The notes under the pieces: generated by a model | Databases searched by the model: none | What the model was told of the DNA's origin: nothing | Seen by the model: only the letters and a program-made list of their open reading frames with translations | Position numbers and translations under genes: made by a program | Assembly: GCA_039111635.1 (NCBI GenBank) | Contig: JBCAQO010000006.1 | Location: 992,001-1,056,000 of the forward strand | Source: Heterobasidion occidentale | Lineage: Eukaryota; Basidiomycota; Agaricomycetes; Russulales; Bondarzewiaceae | Length of the DNA: 64,000 nt | Direction: 5' to 3' | In this document: positions 58,283 to 64,000 of the stretch, one piece after another | How the letters are laid out: each line of letters begins with the position of its first letter | Position numbering within the stretch: position 1 is the stretch's first letter

Positions 58283-61200
58283 TCACGCTGCCACACCCAC
58301 CAGCCTCTCGAGCCCACCCAGCAACACCCCCTCCATCCCGCGCACCCCGCGCCCCTTCACCCCCTCCCTTACGCCCAGCCCGCGCGCCTCCAGGCCCTCC
58401 AACACGCCCCTCCACACCGACTCCTCCGCCGTCGGGCCCCGCACGCCGCGCACGCGCACCGCGCCGTCCAGCACGCGCCGCGCCGCGAGCGCGACGGGCA
58501 GCCCGACGGTGCGCGCCATCGCGCTCGCGCGCGCGTCGCCGTACACGACCAGCGTCGACGTGTGCACCTCCTCCTCCTCCTCCGCGTCCGCCTCGGCGGC
58601 GCCCGCCGGGGAGTGGGCGGGCCGCACGACGACCTCGTGCGCGAGCAGGACGAGGTCGCGCTCGTGCGGCTCGTAGCGCAGCGCGTGGGCGAGGTAGAGC
58701 GCGAGCAGGTCCGCCGGGGGGAGCGGGCGCGTGGAACGCGGGGCGCCGCTGTCGCCGCCGCCGAAGCGGGCGTGTGCGGGAGCGCGTGCGCGGACGACGG
58801 CATCGCTGGGACGAGCGCGAGCCACTGCAGCGCGTCCAGGAGCGCCGAGACGCGCTGCGCGGGCAGAGCGTCGGAGAGCGCGGAGAGCAGCGAGGCGGGC
58901 CCCGCGGGGATGGGCGTGCCGAGCTTCTGCGCGAGTGCGGTGCGGACGAGGTCGGTCCATTCGTTGATCACGATCGGCTCCGTCGCCTCGAGGAGGCCGA
59001 TCGCCTTGAACGAGTGCATGAGCGCGGCGAAGCCGGGATACCTAAAAGCAGTGTGACAGTTTGAGGTTGCTATTCACGACGAAAGATTGAAGGACGCACC
59101 TCAGTGTCCCGCGCAGCATCGTGCGCAGCTTGCTGACGTCTCCGAGCGCGTACGTCTCCACATACGGCAGGCTGTCCCTATTCGCGAGCCCCTCGAGCTT
59201 GAGCACATTCGACACCGGCACGTCAGGGAAATGCTCCAGCATCATCCGCTCTCCCGGCACCTCCCAGTTCTACGAGAAGAAAACAACAACTGTGAGCACC
59301 GGAGAGATCAGCCCGCACAAGACGGACGGCCGCCGCTTACCTTCCCGCCCAGCCTGAACCGCGCGCCCTCCCCCGCGGCGCGGAGCACCCCGCGCGGGCT
59401 CCAGCTGAACTTGTACCCGAGCGGCACGCCCTCAGCCGCCTCGGGCGCGGGGAGCCCGCCGCAGAACGACGTGAAGCCGACGACGCGCTTGCCGTCCGCG
59501 CGGAGGCGCGCGAGCAGCGCGTGCGCGGAGCAGTGGTCGATGCCGGGGTCGAGCCCGATCTCGTTCAGGAGGAGGACGTCCGCATCGAGCGCGCTGGGGG
59601 CGCACGGAGTCAGCCGAGGTCAGATAACGGCGACAGATGCGAGAGAGAGAGAGAGGGGACGTGCCGAGTGTGGAGCGCGTGCATCGCGGGCGAGATGTAG
59701 GACGCTGTCACGAGGTGCTTCTTGTGCGCGATGCACATCTCTGCGACGGACGGGTGGAAGGGCGCGGGGAGCAAGCTGAGGTGAGGTCGGCCGTCAACAT
59801 CGGTCACTCGAACGGGGACAGCCTGCACACGCACCTGATCACCACGTCCGCTTCGCCCACCAACCCGTCGATGCGCGCCGAGTCCGCCATGTCGACCTCC
59901 AGCGCGCGTGCGTTGGCGTGCCGAGCCACGAGCTGCGCGGCTTCGGCCAACGAATTGCTCGCTAGCGAGCCCAGGTCATCCGGTCAGAAGCTGGGCACAG
60001 ACAGAACCAGTGAAAGATGGGCGGACGCACCCACGACGACCTCCACGTCCCCTGCCCCCGCGAGCTCATCCACCGCCGGGCCAGCCACCATCCCGCTCCC
60101 CAACACCAGCACCCGCTTCTTCCTCCCAGGCACCGCCGCCGCCGCCGCCGCCGCCTTCTCCTCGCCGCGGCTCGCCGCCTCGCTCGCCCTCCACGCACGC
60201 ACCCTCTCATCCAACCACTCGAACCCCTCCCGCACCTTCCCGCCCCGCGCGACGCTCGCCCTGCGCAGCGCCTCCCTAATCTCCCCGCTCTCGTCCCCGT
60301 CCCCGCCGGCGCCGCGGTACTCGTCCACCAACGCCCGCACGTACCGCACCACGCGCGCCCCAAACGCCGCGCTCGCGTCGCGCGGCAGGCTCGCGGGCAA
60401 AATGTCGACCGACATGACCGCGACACCGCGCGCGCCGACCGCGTACGTCGGCGCGTCGAGCGTCGTCGCGCGGTCCACGAACTCGAGCGCGCCGCCGAGG
60501 TCGCACGAGATGTCGCCGATGGCCGCGAGCCGCGAAGCGAGCGGGAGCTGCGCGGCCGTGAGGAGGCGCGGGAAGGCGGGGGCCCAGCCGGCGCCGTTGA
60601 GGAGGAGCGTGAGGTACGGGGCGATCTGGGGGCCGGGGTGGAGAGGTGAGGGTGCGGTCAGTTGAAGAGGCGCCGAGCGACGCACCTTGGTGTGGAACTC
60701 GGACTGGTACGCCTCTGGGTGCGCGTAGTAGTCCGCCCTGTCGTACGCGCCGCCGTCTTGGCGCGCGAGGTACGTCTCGGGCGTCGCGCGCACGACGTAC
60801 ACTGTTTTGAGGTTCGGGTCTGCCGGCAAAATCAGGAAACCACATTGTGTGACGCGAGGGTAAGGCGTACCTTCCTGGGCAAGCAGCGCAGGTAGCTGCT
60901 CCGGCCTCACATCAACGACAGGAAGCTCGGAGAGGATCGAGAGCACGCCCTGCGTGACGTTGCCGCTCCTACGACCAAGCAACGCCGTCAGCACAAATGC
61001 GCAACCGTCAATGAGAAGGCGTGTGCGCTTACCCTGTGATGCCAATCACGCACGGTCCGAGACTCTCAGGCGTGCCATACGCGCGGATCTGGTCTCCGAC
61101 GACGCGCAGGGAGGCGCGCAGCGCGTCGATGGTGGGGGATGAATGAGGGCGCGGGGTATACTGTAGGCGCGTGTGATAGCGATGACGCGGAAAAGATGCA

Positions 61201-62011
61201 GTCGGGACGCGTCGAACGGGAGCAAGTAAGGGAGAAGGGACGTACGAGGAACGGCGAGGCGACGCCGCGCTCGAGGTGAGTATGTGCCATCGCCGACAGG
61301 GATTCCAATGCTCCAGCGACTACATATAATGTCCTCAGATCCATGCTCTTCCACTCAAGAGCACAAAGCACGCACCTCCCGCGAACCACCCAAACGCGGT
61401 CGTGCGTCTCCCCTCCGCATCTGTCAACAGCTCGTAATCGACCAGTCGCGGCTCGAGCCCCGCATGTGCGCCTCCGCCCGCGAGGAAGCGCGAGAGGAGC
61501 GGCATGTTGTATGGCTGGCCTTTGATGGTGTGCGAGAACATGACGTGGGTGCGGGGGACGAGGGCCGCGGGGCCGGGGTGAGGGTGCGGGGAAGGGAGAG
61601 GGTTGGTGAGGAGGGTCGGGAGCGGGGGCTCTTTGACGCCGAGGACGATGTGGGCGGGCTCAAGGGTTGGATGGGTCTCTGCACCCGCCTGATCAACGAC
61701 CACGGCAGCTTGTCAGCGGTCGACTTGAGCGCGCCGAGCGGGGTGCACGGCAGACAGAGGACGGGGCACGCACCGAGATGTAGTCTGCCATGGGAAAGAC
61801 TCGGCGGGCCGAGGGCTGGACGAGGACGCGCACGCCGTCGGCGGTGAGCTGGGCGACCTCGGTCGGGGTGAGGGGTGCGCGGCGCTCCCATACGCGAGCA
61901 GGGTCTTCGCAGCGGATGCCGACGGTGACGGGAGGCGGGTGCGCGAGGCGGTGTGTGCATGTCGAGCGAGGCGGGGGAGAGAGAGAAGGGCGCGCGGTGG
62001 AGGAGGGGCAT
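58283..62011 (-). CDS. Bifunctional lysine-ketoglutarate reductase/saccharopine dehydrogenase (AASS-type)
   Basis: Exons (3' boundary of exon 1 at 61774), 61688-61376, 61319-61246, 61160-61033, 60968-60871, 60819-60686, 60625-60031, 59961-59835, 59775-59665, 59593-59341, 59269-59100, 59041-58799 and 58748-58283. The N-terminal reductase half shows [47 protein letters not shown] and [18 protein letters not shown]. After a poly-Ala linker, the dehydrogenase half has the Rossmann motif [18 protein letters not shown], then [24 protein letters not shown] and [13 protein letters not shown]. In animals and plants this enzyme converts lysine to aminoadipate semialdehyde. No ATG is in frame with the N-terminus; the nearest (62011, 61960) are off by one. 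The last intron uses a poor GTCGTC donor, and the intron at 59664 appears to be GC-AG. Confidence 0.9.
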
Positions 62012-62579
62012 CGTCACGGTAAGTGTTGTGAGAAGGGTTGGCGCAGGCGGGGACGCGGGGAGAGCTGTGGGGGGACGAGGAAGATCCGAGCCGAGTGCCA
62101 GCTGAGCGCCTCGGAGGGTCTCAGTTATAGCTCACCGCGCCCACGCGTGACGCCCCCGACGCGGCCCCGCACCACACTGGCAGCAGCGGGTGCACCGCGT
62201 GCACGCGTCCCCACTCTGAGCGCGGCGCCGGTCCAGGCGAGTGCGCACGCCGCACAGGCACCGCCGTCGCGACGGGCTTGGCGCATGCTCAGACGCGGAC
62301 GCGGATAGGCACAGCACAAAGAGGGAATGGGCTTCGACGCTATCGTGCACGGCGTCGAGGCAGCACGGACGTCGGGGAGGACGATAAGGACCGCAGCTGG
62401 GACTCGGTCAGACTCGGTGTCCAGATGTCGGAATCGGGCGTGCCGCAGTGCCGAGCATATTGCGTCACTCGATCCTCCGTCAGCTTCACCTCCACCACCT
62501 CCGTCGACGATGGCCAGTCCGCTCCCTCTCACTTAGACGGCCACGCTGCCTTCCACACTGGCACGCAACCCTCGTATCT
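62012..62579. promoter_or_regulatory. GC-rich divergent promoter (lysine enzyme / MCP2-like kinase)
   Basis: Head-to-head upstream region. No gene recognised; shadow ORFs arise from high GC content. Confidence 0.45.
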
Positions 62580-64000
62580 ATGCTCCTCCGCCCGCTCTCG
62601 CCGCGCTGCCTCTCTCATTTGCCCGCGTTCACCCACCGCACCCTCTCCACCCCCGCTCACTCCCTCGCCCGTCCCTCTCGCATCCAAACATACGCCCGCG
62701 GGTCCGCATACGCACTCGCCGCTCTCGCGCAGCCTACCTCGCAGACCGCGAGCTCTATGCGTCCACCGTCGCACGCAACCTCCGCACCTTTTGGACAGTA
62801 CGTCGCCGTTCTCTCTACCCAACCAACTCGGATGCTCATATTTCGGCGCCCAGTGTGCGGTGATTGCGGCTGACTACAAATTCAACTTCAAACCAGACGC
62901 AGCGGACGGGATCACCGCCCTCCACGAGCGTGTCGGTGAGCGCGTCTTCAACCTCCTCACCTCCAACGGCGGCCTCTACATCAAATTCGGTCCGCTCCTC
63001 TCTCCTTTTCGTTCCTCTTTTTCGTCTAACCGCTCGCACTCAAAGGCCAAGCAATCGGCGCCAACGCCGCCCTCCTCCCGCGTCCCATCCAGCGCAAATT
63101 CGCCCGCCTCTTCGACGACGCGCCCCAGATCCCCTACGCCGACGTCGAGCGTGTCTTCCGCGCAGAGTTCGGCCGCCCCCCGAGCGGCCCTGACGGCGTC
63201 TTTGCCGAGTTTGAGGAGCAAGCTGTCGCTAGCGCGAGCGTCGCCCAGGTGCACCGTGCACGGCTCAAGCCCACCGACGGGGGTGGGGCAGGTGAGTGGG
63301 TCGCCGTCAAGGTGCAAAAGCCGGCGGTCGGGAAGCAGATGGAGCCCGACCTCGCTGCGTTCCGTGCCGTCATGTGGATGTACGAGCACTGGTTTTTCGA
63401 CCTCCCCGTCTACTTCATGGTCGGTACGTGCCCCCGCCCCACCTCGTCCGCACACCTCAACAGCCAAACTAACCACGCACCACAGACTTCATCAGCCAAC
63501 ACCTCCGCCAGGAGCTCGACTTCGAGAACGAGGCCCGCAACGCGGACCGCACCGCCGCCTTCGTCGCCGCCGACCCGGCGCTCCGCGAGCGCGTGCACAT
63601 CCCCAAGGTGCACCACGCGTACACGACGAAGCGCGTCATGACCGCCGAATGGATCGACGGCGTGCGCATGAGCGACCGCGAGGGCATCCTGCGGCTCATG
63701 GGCGAGGGCGCGCGCGGGCTCCCCCCGAGCGCGATCGCGCTCCCTTCGCTCGCCCCGGATGCGAGCTTGACGGCGGCCGCGCGCGCGCGCGACGCGCCCC
63801 CGCTCAAGGGCGGCGTCCGCGCGCTAATGCACACCATGGTCGACCTCTTCAGCGCGCAGATCTTCCGCTGGGGCTGGGTCCACTGCGACCCGCACCCGGG
63901 CAACGTCCTCGTGCGCGCGCACCCGTCACCCGCGCACGCGCACGCGCCGCAGCTCGTCCTGCTCGACCACGGGCTGTACGTGCGCCTGCCGGACGCGTTC
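62580..64000 (+). CDS. MCP2: UbiB/ADCK-family atypical kinase (MCP2/ADCK1-like), partial, with an apparent 1-nt deletion in exon 1
   Basis: Exons 62580-62797, 62854-62989, 63046-63423 and 63486 to beyond 64000. The N-terminus (MLLRPLSPRCLSHLPAFTHR) is basic and Ser-rich, a mitochondrial-type leader. UbiB motifs: KxGQ in GLYIKFGQAIGANAALLPRP, ASVAQVHRARL, VAVKVQKPAV, the ELDFENEARNADR segment, HCDPHPGNVLV and the metal-binding LLDHGLY. FGQAIGANAALLP resembles MCP2/ADCK1/5 more than COQ8. MCP2 (Cqd2) is tied to mitochondrial lipid and coenzyme Q distribution. Exon 1 is 218 nt where 219 is needed: AYALAALA and AYLADRELYASTVARNLRTF lie in different frames, with the break at 62727-62729. GC content at third codon positions is very high. 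Confidence 0.88.

Noticed and set aside
58219..59064. Plus-strand ORFs of 281-295 codons at the 3' end of the AASS-type gene
   Set aside because: They are shadows of GC-rich coding sequence on the minus strand (Arg/Ala/Pro-rich).
1..64000. tRNA genes, CRISPR arrays, transposons or a defence or secondary-metabolite cluster
   Set aside because: None seen by eye. Neighbouring genes belong to unrelated housekeeping pathways, and no terminal repeats, transposase or polyketide/peptide synthetase motifs were found. A covariance-model tRNA scan would be needed to exclude tRNAs.

Overview
The window is nuclear DNA of a basidiomycete fungus, very probably an Agaricomycete. Almost every gene is cut by short introns (about 45-100 nt, GT(A/G)NGN...(C/T)AG). 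Genes alternate strands at close spacing. One gene belongs to DUF6534, a membrane family typical of Agaricomycetes. I read 21 protein-coding genes. Exon structures were worked out by hand from frame, splice motifs and family motifs, so exon ends may be off by a base where the text says so. I saw no tRNA, rRNA, CRISPR array or transposon.

Layout, left to right: tail of a WBP4-like splicing factor (+); CPA1, arginine-specific carbamoyl-phosphate synthase small subunit (-); a TED1/CDC1/PGAP5-type metallophosphoesterase (-); ERG8 phosphomevalonate kinase (+); an AVT-type amino-acid transporter (-); an MDM38/LETM1 mitochondrial protein (-); an unrecognised 206-aa protein (+); an SCS3/FIT2 lipid-droplet protein (+); an ERD1-like EXS-domain protein (-); SNU23 (+); cytosolic isoleucyl-tRNA synthetase (-); a ubiquitin-like/BAG co-chaperone (-); the HOG-pathway MAPKK PBS2 (+); a DUF6534 protein (-); the DEAD-box helicase DBP7 (+); 25-exon xanthine dehydrogenase (+); a RING/TRAF zinc-finger protein (+); a homeodomain transcription factor (-); WEE1 kinase (-); a bifunctional lysine-ketoglutarate reductase/saccharopine dehydrogenase (-); and the start of an MCP2/ADCK-type UbiB kinase (+).

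These are mostly unrelated housekeeping genes, and I see no biosynthetic or defence cluster. The most notable signal is that five conserved genes (ERG8, AVT, PBS2, XDH, MCP2) each lack exactly one base inside a strongly conserved segment. Every other splice phase in these genes closes exactly. Each gap fits a shortened run of identical bases, so assembly or sequencing indels are the likeliest cause. Real lesions or recoding would be surprising and should be tested. A sixth gene, the lysine enzyme, has no ATG in frame with its conserved N-terminus.

Other points of interest are very small exons (9, 13, 17, 19 and 28 nt), two apparent GC-AG introns, a 926-nt intron in the homeobox gene next to a long purine-skewed tract, and a rise in GC content over the last 6 kb.
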